This document shows, in pieces, positions 36,462-45,896 of a stretch of 64,000 bases of DNA. This DNA comes from Streptomyces smyrnaeus (GTDB taxonomy: Bacteria > Actinomycetota > Actinomycetes > Streptomycetales > Streptomycetaceae): positions 124,001-188,000 of the forward strand of contig NZ_JAFFZM010000001.1 of the NCBI RefSeq assembly GCF_017676345.1. The letters are read 5' to 3'. Position numbers and translations under genes: made by a program. How positions within the stretch are numbered: position 1 is the first letter of the stretch; each line of letters starts with the position of its first letter. The notes under the pieces were generated by a model that saw nothing but the letters and a program-made list of their open reading frames with translations, was not told the origin of the DNA and did not search any database.

Positions 36462-37007
36462 TCAGATCCCGAACGCCGGCGGGTACTGGATCACCCCCGA
36501 CGGCACCGGGCCGGCGTGCGCGTCCAGGGTGAGGGCCATCATCGCCTCGTCCGGCACCTCGATCGGGGCGCGGATCCCGAACCGGGAGGCGGGCACGAAT
36601 CCGAACCTCGGGTAGTAGTCGGGATGCCCGAGCACGAGCACCAGCTTCTCGCCCTGGCTCCGGGCGGCCGCGAGTGCCGCGCGGATCGCCGAGGAACCGG
36701 CGCCCGTCCGCTGATACGCGGGCAGCACCGCACAGGGTGCCAGCGCGAGTGCCGGATGGCCGTCCACGTGGCAGCGAGTGAGGAGGGCGTACCCGACCGG
36801 GGTGCCGTCGGGGGTCTCGGCGAGCAGGCAGAGGCCGTCGATCCACGCTGCCGGATCGGCGCGCAGCGCCTCGACGATCCCCGCCTCTTGCGGGGTCGGG
36901 AAGGCCGCGAGGGTGATCTCGCGGAGCGCCGCGGCGTCGTCGGCGGAGCCTTCGGCCGCGGCGCGGGTGGTGAAAACAGCCGTGGGTGGTTGAGACAACG
37001 GGAGCAC
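36462..37007 (-). CDS. GNAT-family N-acetyltransferase
   Basis: 181 residues; central CoA-binding region LAPCAVLPAYQRTGAGSSAI and the downstream LVLGHPDYYPRFGFVPA typical of the YhbS-like GNAT subfamily. Acetylates an unknown amine or protein. GTG 37007 is the longest start; a purine run is very close to it, so an internal start is possible. A short upstream ORF lies 69 bp before it. Confidence 0.85.
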   Translation of the reverse strand: MLPLSQPPTAVFTTRAAAEGSADDAAALREITLAAFPTPQEAGIVEALRADPAAWIDGLCLLAETPDGTPVGYALLTRCHVDGHPALALAPCAVLPAYQRTGAGSSAIRAALAAARSQGEKLVLVLGHPDYYPRFGFVPASRFGIRAPIEVPDEAMMALTLDAHAGPVPSGVIQYPPAFGI

Positions 37008-37075
37008 CTTTGTGATGAGGGGTCCCGGTGCTGCGGAGGAGGGGTACGCCCCGGGTCGGCGGGCGTGCCCCGGGC

Positions 37076-37150
37076 TCAGTTCAGAACCGGGACCCGGGAG
37101 ATGAGAACTGTCCGGGCACCGCGTGTCGCGGCGATCTCCACGGCAACCAT
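37076..37150 (-). CDS. Candidate 24-residue leader peptide upstream of the GNAT gene
   Basis: ATG 37150, preceded by GGGGGAG at eight bases, reads MVAVEIAATRGARTVLISRV and stops at 37076. An overlapping ATG 8 bases upstream (MSRWLPWRS) uses another frame. The strong RBS and closeness to the GNAT gene suggest an upstream regulatory ORF. Low certainty because of the size. Confidence 0.35.
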   Translation of the reverse strand: MVAVEIAATRGARTVLISRVPVLN

Positions 37151-37299
37151 CGACTCATCTCCCCCTTCGCTCGGGCCGGTGCCCCGTCGAGCACCCTCGC
37201 GCGGAGGCTAGCACGCCTCCGGGAGGGCGCCGAGGGGATTTCTGACGCCGTCCCCGGCCCGCCGTGACGGTGGGGCGGACCGGGGGACCGTATGACCGG

Positions 37300-37974
37300 T
37301 CAGTACCAGCCGTGCGCGTTGTGGAAGGCGAGCGCCGCCTCCCAGGAGCCGTACCTCTCCTGGACGTAGCGCTCGGCACCGGCGTGCTGTTCGGCGACCG
37401 TGCCTCTCCCCCACGGCTGGTCGGTCTGGAACAGCCCGTGGTACTTGCCGTTCTGCGCGTTGGGGTTGCCGCTGGACTCCCGGCGGATGATCTCCGCCTT
37501 CGCGGCGCTCTCCGCCATGGAGGCGCCCGGGGCCGCCTGGCCCGCGGAGCGGCTGCTCTGTGGTGCCTGCTGCGGCTGCGGGGCCGGTTCCTGGGCCGGT
37601 GGCGCCTCCTGGGCCTGTGGTGCGGAGTCCTGCTCGGCGCTGGGCGGGGCCGCCGTGTCCGGAGTGGTCGGTGCGAACGGAGGTGTGGCCTCCCCGACGG
37701 TCAGACGCTGTCCGGGATAGATCAGGTCGGGGTCGGCGAGCCCGTTCCGCTCGGCCAGTTCGTGCCAGCTGGTGCCGTGGTTCTGCGCCACCTCGGAGAG
37801 GGTGTCGCCGGACCGCACCTCGTAGGTGTTGGTCGTGGAGGCCTGACGCTGCGGGGCCTCCGTGTGCGTGTGCGTGTCGGCTGACTGCCCCTCCTGCGCG
37901 AAGGCGGGTGCGGCCGGAACGGCAACAGCGGCCGCCGTGAGGACGCCGAAGGTGGCGATCTTGGTCTTACGCAT
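37300..37974 (-). CDS. Secreted LysM protein with transglycosylase-like (Rpf-type) domain
   Basis: 224 residues. Signal peptide (KIATFGVLTAAAVAVPAAPAFA), LysM domain (TYEVRSGDTLSEVAQNHG to LIYPGQRLTV), Pro/Gln-rich linker, and a C-terminal lysozyme-like domain with catalytic Glu in IIRRESSGNPNAQN and KYHGLFQTDQPWG. Cleaves or remodels peptidoglycan. ATG 37974 selected; TTG 37983 is the open-frame limit. Confidence 0.87.
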   Translation of the reverse strand: MRKTKIATFGVLTAAAVAVPAAPAFAQEGQSADTHTHTEAPQRQASTTNTYEVRSGDTLSEVAQNHGTSWHELAERNGLADPDLIYPGQRLTVGEATPPFAPTTPDTAAPPSAEQDSAPQAQEAPPAQEPAPQPQQAPQSSRSAGQAAPGASMAESAAKAEIIRRESSGNPNAQNGKYHGLFQTDQPWGRGTVAEQHAGAERYVQERYGSWEAALAFHNAHGWY

Positions 37975-38112
37975 CTGAATCAAGTCCTTACCGTCGAGCC
38001 CGAAGACTCTCTGTTGGGGTCAGAGGAAAGCCCGTCAGGGCCGTAGCAAACTCCGTCAGACGCGCTCCGGGCCGACGATCCGTTCTGCTTTGCCGATCTT
38101 TCACTCGTCCAG

Positions 38113-38143
38113 AGGTACCGGGCGTCCCCGATGGGCGGTACCT
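38113..38143. repeat. Inverted repeat in the LysM leader
   Basis: Arms AGGTACCG / CGGTACCT around a 15-base loop, extendable through a two-base bulge to TCCAG / TGGA. It lies 139 bp upstream of the LysM start and could be a leader hairpin. Confidence 0.4.
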
Positions 38144-38528
38144 GGACACGGTTGGCCCGTCACCACGCGACAATCCGACCGGCATGCCGTCCGGGCGAGG
38201 GGAACGGGCCGGTGCGTCCTGCGCCGAGTTGGTCCGGGCCGGCCAACCGCCTGCCCGCCCAGGGAGCGCCGCCAAGGTGCGGTCGCCGGAATGCCGACCC
38301 GTGCTCTTGACGACAGGTGCGAGCCACCGTGTGCCCGTACGGTCCGAAGAGGGGGGCGGGCGCCGAACGGGCAGGTTGCCGCCCCCAACGGGCGCCTTGT
38401 TTCTGCCACAGTTGCCGAATCGGCTGGTCAGAAGAGCTTCCGGCGGTGCGGGGAACGGGCAGAAGCGGTCATGATCTTCTCGCCCGGGAGGCTGGCCGTG
38501 TCCGCTCAGGGCCGGTACAACTCTCCAC

Positions 38529-38552
38529 ACGGACAGGAACGGGCATGTCCGT
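38529..38552. promoter_or_regulatory. Candidate operator before deoR-type gene
   Basis: ACGGACA / TGTCCGT, 7-bp arms with a 10-base spacer, 28 bp before the DeoR start. Suits autoregulation. Confidence 0.45.
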
Positions 38553-38579
38553 GACCGAACGGAGAGGGGCGACGGGGCC

Positions 38580-39341
38580 ATGAGTGCGGCGGAGCGGCAG
38601 CGGCAGATCGTCGGAACGGCGCGGCGGCTGGGCTCGGTCGAGGTGGCTCAGCTGGCCGAGGAGTTGGGTGTCGCCAAGGAGACGGTGCGCCGCGATCTGC
38701 GCGTGCTGGAGGAGCACGGCCTGCTGCGACGCACCCACGGCGGCGCCTACCCGGTGGAGAGCGCCGGGTTCGAGACGACGCTCGCGTACCGCACCACCAT
38801 GCATGTGCCCGAGAAGCGGCGGATCGCCTCGGCGGCCGTCGAACTGCTCGGGGACGCCGAGACGGTCTTCATCGACGAGGGCTTCACCCCGCAGCTCATC
38901 GCCGAGGCGCTGCCGCGGGACCGGCAGCTGACCGTGGTGACGGCCTCGTTGCCGGTGGCGAGCGTGTTGGCGACGGCCGGCGACTTCACCGTGCTGCTGC
39001 TGGGCGGGCGGGTACGCGGTGGCACGTTGGCGGCCGTCGAGCACTGGACGACCAAGATGCTCGCCGGGTTCGTCATCGATCTGGCCTTCGTCGGCGCCAA
39101 CGGCATCTCCCGGGAGCACGGGCTGACCACTCCGGATCCGGCGGTCAGCGAGGTCAAGGCGCAGGCGATGCGGGCCGCGCGACGGCGGATCTTCGCGGGG
39201 CTGCACACGAAGTTCGGCGCGGTGAGCTTCTGCCGTTTCGCGGAGGTGGGCGACTTCGAGGCGCTCGTCACCTCCACGAGCCTGCCCGCACCGGAGGCAC
39301 ACCGCTACGCGATGCGCGGGCCGCAGGTCATCAGGGTCTGA
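38580..39341 (+). CDS. DeoR-family regulator of the polyol operon
   Basis: 253 residues. N-terminal HTH (VEVAQLAEELGVAKETVRRDLRVLEEHGLLRRTHGG in parts: GVAKETVRRDLRVLEE) and a C-terminal sugar-phosphate effector domain with VFIDEGFTPQLIAEAL, VVTASLPVASVLA and KFGAVSFCRFAEV. Probably represses the ABC operon starting at 39434, with a phosphorylated polyol or sugar as inducer. ATG 38580 after GGAGAGGGG. Confidence 0.88.
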   Translation: MSAAERQRQIVGTARRLGSVEVAQLAEELGVAKETVRRDLRVLEEHGLLRRTHGGAYPVESAGFETTLAYRTTMHVPEKRRIASAAVELLGDAETVFIDEGFTPQLIAEALPRDRQLTVVTASLPVASVLATAGDFTVLLLGGRVRGGTLAAVEHWTTKMLAGFVIDLAFVGANGISREHGLTTPDPAVSEVKAQAMRAARRRIFAGLHTKFGAVSFCRFAEVGDFEALVTSTSLPAPEAHRYAMRGPQVIRV

Positions 39342-39395
39342 TCCCGCTCCTTCCCCGCTGCCTCCCCGTTCGTACGGGCCGCCGCACCACGCGCC

Positions 39396-39416
39396 CGTGA
39401 TTGTCGTAATGTCACG
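39396..39416. promoter_or_regulatory. Candidate DeoR operator before the ABC operon
   Basis: CGTGA / TCACG arms with an 11-base spacer in an AT-richer stretch, 18 bp before the ATG of the solute-binding protein gene. Confidence 0.45.
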
Positions 39417-39433
39417 ATTCGCCAGGAGTTCAT

Positions 39434-40837
39434 ATGCGCTGTCAGAGCAGTCCGCAGGGCCGGATACGCAGCCGACCACGCCGGGTCAGGGCGGTCAGGG
39501 CGGGCACCGCCGCCGCCACGGCGAGCGCGCTGCTCGCGCTGTCCGCCTGCGCGGGGGCGGGCGCCATCGGCTCCGGCGGCGACACGATCAACGTCCTGAT
39601 GGTGAACAACCCGCAGATGCTGGAGCTGCAGAAGCTCACCGCCAAGCACTTCACGAAAGAGACCGGCATCAAGGTCAAGTTCACGGTGCTGCCGGAGAAC
39701 GACGTCCGCGACAAGATCAGCCAGGACTTCGCCAACCAGGCCGGACAGTACGACGTGGCGACGCTCAGCAACTACGAGACGCCGATCTACGCCAAGAACG
39801 GCTGGCTGCGCTCCCTTACGCCGTACACCCGCAAGGACAAGGGCTTCGACCAGCAGGACATCCTCCCGCCGGTGCGCGAGTCGCTCAGCGGTGAGGACGG
39901 CCAGGTCTACGCGGAGCCCTTCTACGGCGAGTCGTCCTTCCTGATGTACCGCAAGGACGTCTTCGAGAAGGAGGGGCTGAAGATGCCCCAGCGTCCCACC
40001 TGGCCCCAGGTGGCGAAGCTCGCCGCGAAGGTGGACGGCGCCGAGCGCGGTATGAAGGGCATCTGCCTGCGCGGGCTGCCCGGCTGGGGCGAGCTCATCG
40101 CCCCGCTGACCACGGTGGTGAACACCTTCGGCGGGACCTGGTTCGACAAGGACTGGAACGCACGGCTGAACGACCCCGCGTTCCGGAAGGCCACCAAGTT
40201 CTATGTCGACCTGGTGCGCAAGCACGGCGAGTCCGGCGCGGCCCAGTCCGGGTACGCCGAGTGCCTCAACAACATGACGCAGGGCAAGACCGCCATGTGG
40301 TACGACGCGACGGCGGGCGCCGGCTCCTTGGAGAGCGAGAAGTCCAAGGTGAAGGGGAAGATCGGTTACGTTCCCGCACCGGTCGTCAAGACCGAGAGCT
40401 CCGGCTGGCTCTACACCTGGGCCTGGGGCATCCAAAAGGCGAGCCGCAACCCGGACAAGGCGTGGAAGTTCATCTCCTGGGCGTCCGGCAAGGAGTACGA
40501 GAAGCTGGTCGGCAAGGAGTTCGGCTGGGCCAACGTCCCGGCGGGCAAGCGGGCCTCCACCTATGAGCTGCCCGAGTACAAGAAGGCGGCCGGCGCCTTC
40601 CACGAGGTCACCCGCGAGGCCATCACCAACGCCAGGCCCCGGGACCCGGGGGTGCAGAAGCGCCCCACGATCGGCATTCAGTTCGTGGACATTCCGGAAT
40701 TCTCCGATCTCGGCACCAAGGTCTCCCACGAGATCAGCGCCGCCATCGCGGGCCGCCAGTCGGTGGACAAGGCGCTGCGCAAGGCCCAGGAGCTGGCGCA
40801 GGAGGTCTCCGACGAGTACGAGGGGCGAGGCCGATGA
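39434..40837 (+). CDS. Extracellular solute-binding lipoprotein, polyol/sugar type
   Basis: 467 residues. Lipoprotein signal with lipobox LSAC at about residue 37, then an ABC family-1 solute-binding protein (INVLMVNNPQMLELQKLT, YDVATLSNYETPIYAKNGWL, PFYGESSFLMYRKDVF). Highly similar in layout to sorbitol/mannitol-binding proteins. Binds substrate outside the membrane and delivers it to the two permeases that follow. No ATPase gene is in the operon; Streptomyces usually supply the shared MsiK. CAGGAG precedes ATG. Confidence 0.9.
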   Translation: MRCQSSPQGRIRSRPRRVRAVRAGTAAATASALLALSACAGAGAIGSGGDTINVLMVNNPQMLELQKLTAKHFTKETGIKVKFTVLPENDVRDKISQDFANQAGQYDVATLSNYETPIYAKNGWLRSLTPYTRKDKGFDQQDILPPVRESLSGEDGQVYAEPFYGESSFLMYRKDVFEKEGLKMPQRPTWPQVAKLAAKVDGAERGMKGICLRGLPGWGELIAPLTTVVNTFGGTWFDKDWNARLNDPAFRKATKFYVDLVRKHGESGAAQSGYAECLNNMTQGKTAMWYDATAGAGSLESEKSKVKGKIGYVPAPVVKTESSGWLYTWAWGIQKASRNPDKAWKFISWASGKEYEKLVGKEFGWANVPAGKRASTYELPEYKKAAGAFHEVTREAITNARPRDPGVQKRPTIGIQFVDIPEFSDLGTKVSHEISAAIAGRQSVDKALRKAQELAQEVSDEYEGRGR

Positions 40838-41811
40838 GCACTCCGACCACCACTCCGGCCCCGGGCGCGCACGACGAGGAGCGCCCGCCGGCCGCCCGCA
40901 CCGCCACTCCCTCCCCCAAGGGCCCGCCGAACCGGCTGCGGGGCTGGGTGACCCGCGCTCCGCTGCTGCCCGCGCTGGTCTTCATGATCGTCGTCACTCA
41001 GCTGCCGTTCGTGGCCACGCTGGTGATCTCGTTCTTCGACTGGAACGCGCTCTACCCCGAAGCACGCTCCTTCGGAGGCTTCGAGAACTACCAGGAGGTG
41101 CTCAGCGATCCCGAGCTGCGCGACTCGGTGGTGACGACCGCGCTGCTGACCGCCGTCGTCGTACTGGTCAGCCTCGTTCTCGGGCTGCTGCTGGCCCTGC
41201 TGCTCGACCGCAGCTTCCGGGGGCGCGGCGTGGTGCGCACCCTGCTGATCGCCCCGTTCCTGCTGGTGCCGGTGGCCGCGGCGCTGCTGTGGAAGCACGT
41301 GCTCTACAACCCCGAGTACGGGCTGTTCAACGGTGTCCTCAACTGGCTGTTCGGCGAGAAGGCGCCCCAGCCGAACTGGGTGTCCGAGATGCCGCTGGGC
41401 GCCGTGCAGGTGTCGCTGATCTGGCAGTGGACGCCGTTCATGATGCTGATTCTGCTCGCCGGACTGCAGAGCCGTCCCGCCGACGCCATCGAGGCGGCCC
41501 GCATCGACGGGGCCGGGGCCTGGCAGATCTTCCGCTATCTGACGCTGCCGCATCTGCGCCGCTATCTGGAGCTGGGGGCGCTGCTGGGGTCGATCTACAT
41601 CGTGCAGAACTTCGACGCCGTCTTCACCATCACCTCCGGCGGTCTGGGCACCGCCAACCTGCCGTACACCATCTACCAGACCTTCTACCAAGGCCATGAG
41701 TACGGCGTGGCCTCGGCCGCCGGTGTGCTCGTCGTCATCGGCTCCCTGGTCATCGCCACCCTCGCGCTGCGGGTGGTCTCGTCCCTGTTCCGCGAGGAGG
41801 TCCGCGCATGA
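40834..41811 (+). CDS. ABC sugar/polyol permease (MalF-like)
   Basis: 325 residues, six membrane helices after a disordered Pro-rich N-terminus. EAA loop readable as DAIEAARIDGAGAWQIFRYLTLPHL (in parts EAARIDGAGAWQIF). ATG overlaps the stop of the binding-protein gene, so translation is coupled. Confidence 0.93.
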   Translation: MSTPTTTPAPGAHDEERPPAARTATPSPKGPPNRLRGWVTRAPLLPALVFMIVVTQLPFVATLVISFFDWNALYPEARSFGGFENYQEVLSDPELRDSVVTTALLTAVVVLVSLVLGLLLALLLDRSFRGRGVVRTLLIAPFLLVPVAAALLWKHVLYNPEYGLFNGVLNWLFGEKAPQPNWVSEMPLGAVQVSLIWQWTPFMMLILLAGLQSRPADAIEAARIDGAGAWQIFRYLTLPHLRRYLELGALLGSIYIVQNFDAVFTITSGGLGTANLPYTIYQTFYQGHEYGVASAAGVLVVIGSLVIATLALRVVSSLFREEVRA

Positions 41812-42710
41812 GCGCCCTGACCGCAGGCGCACCCGAGGCGGCACCGTCCGCCGCGCCACCGAAGGCTTCGGCCATGGCACCGCGAAGCGTCCGCCGGAAG
41901 AATGCCGCGCTGGGCCTGCTGGCCTGGGCGTGCGGGCTGGTCTTCGTGCTGCCGATCGCCTGGATGGTGCTCACCTCGCTGCATTCGGAGTCGGACGCCG
42001 CCACCAATCCGCCCTCGCTGGCCGCGCCGCTGACGCTGGACGGGTACCGCGAGTTCTTCAGCGCGGGCGGCGGCGCCGGGCCCTGGCCCGCGCTGGCCAA
42101 CTCGCTGATGGCCTCCGTCTTCTCCACCCTGTTCGTGCTGGTGCTGGCACTGCCCGCAGCGTACTCGCTGTCCATCCGGCCGGTACGCAAGTGGCGGGAC
42201 GTGCTGTTCTTCTTCCTGTCGACGAAGATGCTGCCGATCGTCGCCGGACTGCTGCCGATCTATCTGTTCGCGAAGAACACCGACTTCCTCGACAACATCT
42301 GGCTGCTCGTCATCCTCTACACATCGATGAACCTGCCGATCGCGGTGTGGATGATGCAGTCCTTCCTCGCCGAGGTGCCCTCCGCACTGATCGAGGCGGC
42401 GCAGATCGACGGGGCGCGGCTGCCCACCGTCCTCACCCGGGTCGTCGCGCCGGTCGCCGCACCCGGCATCGCCGCCACCGCGCTCATCTGCTTCATCTTC
42501 TCCTGGAACGAGATGCTGTTCGCGCGGGTACTCACGGGGGTCGTGGCACAGACCGCGCCCGTCTTTCTGACCGGCTTCATCACCAGCCAGGGGCTCTTCC
42601 TGGCCAAGGTGTGCGCCGCGTCTCTCGTGATCTCCCTGCCGGTGCTCGCCGCAGGGTTCGCCGCCCAGGACAAGCTGGTCCAGGGCCTGTCGCTAGGAGC
42701 TGTCAAATGA
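41808..42710 (+). CDS. ABC sugar/polyol permease (MalG-like)
   Basis: 300 residues, six helices. EAA loop ALIEAAQIDGARLPTVLTRV near the C-terminus. ATGA overlap with the previous permease and with the dehydrogenase that follows. Together with 40834 it forms the membrane channel. Confidence 0.93.
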   Translation: MSALTAGAPEAAPSAAPPKASAMAPRSVRRKNAALGLLAWACGLVFVLPIAWMVLTSLHSESDAATNPPSLAAPLTLDGYREFFSAGGGAGPWPALANSLMASVFSTLFVLVLALPAAYSLSIRPVRKWRDVLFFFLSTKMLPIVAGLLPIYLFAKNTDFLDNIWLLVILYTSMNLPIAVWMMQSFLAEVPSALIEAAQIDGARLPTVLTRVVAPVAAPGIAATALICFIFSWNEMLFARVLTGVVAQTAPVFLTGFITSQGLFLAKVCAASLVISLPVLAAGFAAQDKLVQGLSLGAVK

Positions 42711-43696
42711 AGGCCGCACTCGTCGAGTCCGTGGGCAAGGTGTCCCTGACGGAGATTCCCGACCCGACCCCCGGGCCCCGCGATGTGGTGGTGAAGGTCG
42801 CGGCATGCGGGCTGTGCGGCACCGATCTGCACATCCTGCAGGGCGAGTTCGCCCCCTCGCTGCCGCTGGTTCCCGGGCACGAGTTCGCCGGGGAGGTGGT
42901 GGCACTGGGCAGCGAGGTGACCGAGCTGGCCGAGGGCGACCAGGTGGCCGTCGACCCGTCGCTGTACTGCCACGAGTGCCGCTACTGCCGCCGCGGTCAC
43001 AACAACCTGTGCGACCGGTGGGCCGCGATCGGGGTGTCCCGGGCGGGCGGTGCCGCCGAGTACGCCGTGGCGCCTGTCGCCAACTGCGTCCGGCTGCCCG
43101 AGCATGTGCGCACCCAGGACGCCGCGCTCATCGAGCCGCTGTCCTGCGCGGTGCGCGGCTACGACGTGCTCAAGAGCCAGCTCGGCTCGCATGTGCTGAT
43201 CTACGGTTCGGGCACCATGGGGCTGATGATGCTGGAGCTGGCCAAGCGAACCGGTGCGGCGAGCGTGGACGTGCTCGACCTCAACCCGGACCGGCTGGCC
43301 ACCGCCCGCAGCCTGGGGTGCAGCGGGGCGGCGGCGAGCGCCGAGGAGCTGGAGCGGCCGGAGGGCTGGGATCTGGTGGTGGACGCGACGGGCAACGCCG
43401 CCGCCATCCAGGACGGCCTGGGACGGGTCGCCAAGGCGGGCACCTTCCTCCAGTTCGGCGTCTCCGACTACGCGACACGGGCCACCATCGAGCCGTACCG
43501 CATCTACAACCAGGAGATCACCATCACCGGCTCGATGGCCGTGCTGCACAGCTACGAGCGGGCCGCCGAACTGTTCGCGGGCGGGATTCTCGACCCGGAC
43601 GTGTTCATCTCGGACCGGATGCCGCTGGCCTCCTACCCGGAGGCGCTCGGCCGCTTCGCGGAGGGGCTGGGCCGCAAGATCGTCGTTGTTCCGTGA
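42707..43696 (+). CDS. Zinc-dependent alcohol/polyol dehydrogenase (MDR family)
   Basis: 329 residues. Catalytic zinc ligands in CGLCGTDLH and GHEFAGEV; structural-zinc loop CHECRYCRRGHNNLC (four Cys). Nucleotide site GSGTMGLMML; DLNPDR after beta 2 favours NAD. Sorbitol-dehydrogenase-like; likely oxidises the polyol imported by the coupled ABC system to a ketose. ATG overlaps the permease stop and follows TAGGAGCTGT. Confidence 0.93.
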   Translation: MKAALVESVGKVSLTEIPDPTPGPRDVVVKVAACGLCGTDLHILQGEFAPSLPLVPGHEFAGEVVALGSEVTELAEGDQVAVDPSLYCHECRYCRRGHNNLCDRWAAIGVSRAGGAAEYAVAPVANCVRLPEHVRTQDAALIEPLSCAVRGYDVLKSQLGSHVLIYGSGTMGLMMLELAKRTGAASVDVLDLNPDRLATARSLGCSGAAASAEELERPEGWDLVVDATGNAAAIQDGLGRVAKAGTFLQFGVSDYATRATIEPYRIYNQEITITGSMAVLHSYERAAELFAGGILDPDVFISDRMPLASYPEALGRFAEGLGRKIVVVP

Positions 43697-43776
43697 GGGA
43701 GTGAGCGCTGCTGGGGAGGGACTGCCCCGTGCTGCGCGGCGCAGTCTGCGGGTGCGTGGTGGCTGGGCGCGCGGTT

Positions 43777-43800
43777 CCCGCGCCCCTTTCGGGGCGCGGG
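43777..43800. terminator. Terminator hairpin after the polyol operon
   Basis: Perfect 10-bp stem CCCGCGCCCC-TTTC-GGGGCGCGGG, 81 bp after the dehydrogenase stop and 8 bp before the end of the convergent hydrolase gene. This GC-rich hairpin is a common dispersed element in Streptomyces. Confidence 0.75.
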
Positions 43801-43807
43801 GCAGGCC

Positions 43808-45853
43808 TCAGAGGCAGTCGCGGGGCACCTCCTCGTTCCAGGTGCGGGAGAAGACACGGTTCCCCCACTCGTAGGCGTCCAGCGTGGCGTGCACATGGAA
43901 CGCGCTGTCGGTGCAGGTCAGCACCGTGCGGGTGACGGTCTTGGTCTCCCAGCCCTCGCGCCGGAACCTCATCGTCCAGACGGACTCGCCGGCCACGGAG
44001 GTGAAGTCGTCGGCGACCGCCGTGTACCGCTCGTAGGCGCGGCGGCCGACATCCAGCCCGATGTGGTCCAACCGCTCCAGGCCCCGGTCCTTCACGATCT
44101 CCAGCTCGTGCTGGTAGCCGATCAGGTCCCGCTTGACGTCCCAGCGTTCCTCGGGTGGCACGAGCGTGGTGGTGGTCAGCGGGGGTGCGCCTTCCGGTTC
44201 GCCGAAGAGGCCGCGCGGCGCCTCCCCCTCCTCCCTCGGGGTGCGAACCGGCAGCGTGAGCGTACTGGAGTTCTCGTACACGCTCAGCAGCGACGGCTCG
44301 GGCGGCGGCCAGGCCAGCGGCCAGTAGGAGGTGGACAGGGACAGCCGGATGCGGTGGCCCGGCGGGAAGGCCTGTGCCACCCCGTTGAGGTGCACGGTGG
44401 CCCGGTAGCGGCGTCCCGGCTCCAGCGGCTCCGGTTCCCCGGTGCCGCTGTGGCGGGTGAGGTTGAGCAAGCCGTACGTGATCCGGGTGGCGCTGCCGTC
44501 GGGCGCCACATCGGACAGCCGCGCGGCGACCTGCGCCACCGGCTCGGTGACGGACAGATCCAACTCGACGCTGGGTGAGCCCAGGATCTCCACCCGTTCG
44601 GTGAGCGGCTCGGTCTCGAAGACCAGCGAGCCGCCGTCCTCCTCCCGCTGGTCGTACGGCAGATCGGGGGGCGCGTTGTAGGAGGCCCACTTGCCCGCGA
44701 ACTGGCCGACCGACAGCGGCGAGCGCACCGTCAGCGCCGCTGACGGCTCCTCGTCCCGCTGCTGCCCGTGCTCCTGCTCCTCCGGCCGGCAGATGCGGTA
44801 CCGGGACAGCGGGTGGACGACCTGCGAGACATACGGCGAGGGCCACTCGGGTTCGACCACCCATCGGCCGGGCCGCTGCTCGTAGGAGGTGGACGGGGGC
44901 ACGCTGTCCTGCATCCAGGTGCTCAGCACGGGTCCGTCCATGACGCCGTTGTCCTCGCCCTTGAGCCAGTGGTCCCACCAGCGGACGACCTCCTGGAGGT
45001 AGCCGATGGCCGGACCCGGCCGGCCCAGGTGCGGGAACTTGTGCGACCAGGGGCCGATGAGGCCCTTGCGCGGCACGTCCAGGTGGGCGAGGAGCCGGGT
45101 GACGGCGTTGGAGTACCCGTCGGCCCAGCCGCTGGAGGCCAGCACCGGGCAGCGCACCGCCTGGTAGTCCTCGCACACCGAGGCGTGCCGCCAGTAGTCG
45201 TCGCGCCGCTGGTGGCGCAGCCACTCCAGCACCCACGGCTCGCTGCCCTCCAGCCGCTCGTGCCACATCCGGCGCCAGCGGTCGCCGACAACGGCCGGGT
45301 CGGGCGGGCAGGTGCTGTAGGCGAACATGGTGCCCGCCTCGGCCAGGTTGTCCGAGAGCAGGGTGCCGCCCATGTAGTGCATGTCATCGGCGTACCGGTC
45401 GTCGGTGAACGAGGCGATGACGATGGCGCGCAGGCTCTCCGGCTGCCGTGCCGCGACCTGCAGGGCGGCGAACGCGCCCCAGGAGATGCCCATCATCCCG
45501 GTGTTGCCGTCGCACCAGGGCTGTGCCGCGAGCCATTCGAGGACGTCCTCCGCGTCCCGCTGCTCCTGCTCCAGGTACTCGTCGCCGAGCACCCCGTCGG
45601 AGTCACCGGTGCCGCGCAGGTCGACACGGACGCAGACATAGCCGTGGCCGGCGAGATAGGGGTGGTGGATCGAGTCCCGTACAGCGGTCAGATCGCGCTG
45701 CCGGTAGGGGATGTACTCCAGCACCGCCGGCATGGGCTCCTCGTCCGAACAGATGGGACGCCACACCCGGGCCGACAGCCGCGTGCCGTCCGGGAGCGGC
45801 ACGGTGACGGGCTCTTCCTTGGTCTCGTAGGGCAGATTGTGCACGCTGCGCAT
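43808..45853 (-). CDS. CocE/NonD-family (S15-type) hydrolase
   Basis: 681 residues. Alpha/beta hydrolase start (RLSARVWRP, VDLRGTGDSDG), nucleophile Ser124 in GMMGISWGAF, acid in the SGWADGYSNA region and His in GPWSHKFPH. A C-terminal jelly-roll X-Pro dipeptidyl-peptidase domain follows (from about residue 400). CocE/NonD enzymes split esters or X-Pro/amide bonds. It lies 43 bp downstream of the ATP-grasp gene in the same direction, so the two are probably one operon. ATG 45853. Confidence 0.88.
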   Translation of the reverse strand: MRSVHNLPYETKEEPVTVPLPDGTRLSARVWRPICSDEEPMPAVLEYIPYRQRDLTAVRDSIHHPYLAGHGYVCVRVDLRGTGDSDGVLGDEYLEQEQRDAEDVLEWLAAQPWCDGNTGMMGISWGAFAALQVAARQPESLRAIVIASFTDDRYADDMHYMGGTLLSDNLAEAGTMFAYSTCPPDPAVVGDRWRRMWHERLEGSEPWVLEWLRHQRRDDYWRHASVCEDYQAVRCPVLASSGWADGYSNAVTRLLAHLDVPRKGLIGPWSHKFPHLGRPGPAIGYLQEVVRWWDHWLKGEDNGVMDGPVLSTWMQDSVPPSTSYEQRPGRWVVEPEWPSPYVSQVVHPLSRYRICRPEEQEHGQQRDEEPSAALTVRSPLSVGQFAGKWASYNAPPDLPYDQREEDGGSLVFETEPLTERVEILGSPSVELDLSVTEPVAQVAARLSDVAPDGSATRITYGLLNLTRHSGTGEPEPLEPGRRYRATVHLNGVAQAFPPGHRIRLSLSTSYWPLAWPPPEPSLLSVYENSSTLTLPVRTPREEGEAPRGLFGEPEGAPPLTTTTLVPPEERWDVKRDLIGYQHELEIVKDRGLERLDHIGLDVGRRAYERYTAVADDFTSVAGESVWTMRFRREGWETKTVTRTVLTCTDSAFHVHATLDAYEWGNRVFSRTWNEEVPRDCL

Positions 45854-45896
45854 GGGCGCGGTCTCCGCTCGACGTTCGTGCTGCTGTCCCGCGCGA

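Larger units (their letters stand above)
37975..38579. other. Spacer between LysM and DeoR genes
   Basis: 605 bp with promoters for the divergent genes. It holds the inverted repeat at 38113-38143 on the LysM side and a palindromic operator at 38529-38552 on the DeoR side. I checked by eye for c-di-AMP (ydaO) riboswitch landmarks, common before muralytic genes in Streptomyces, and did not find them. Confidence 0.4.

Noticed and set aside
37975..38579. c-di-AMP (ydaO) riboswitch before the LysM gene
   Set aside because: Expected for muralytic genes in this genus, but the landmark conserved blocks were not found by eye.
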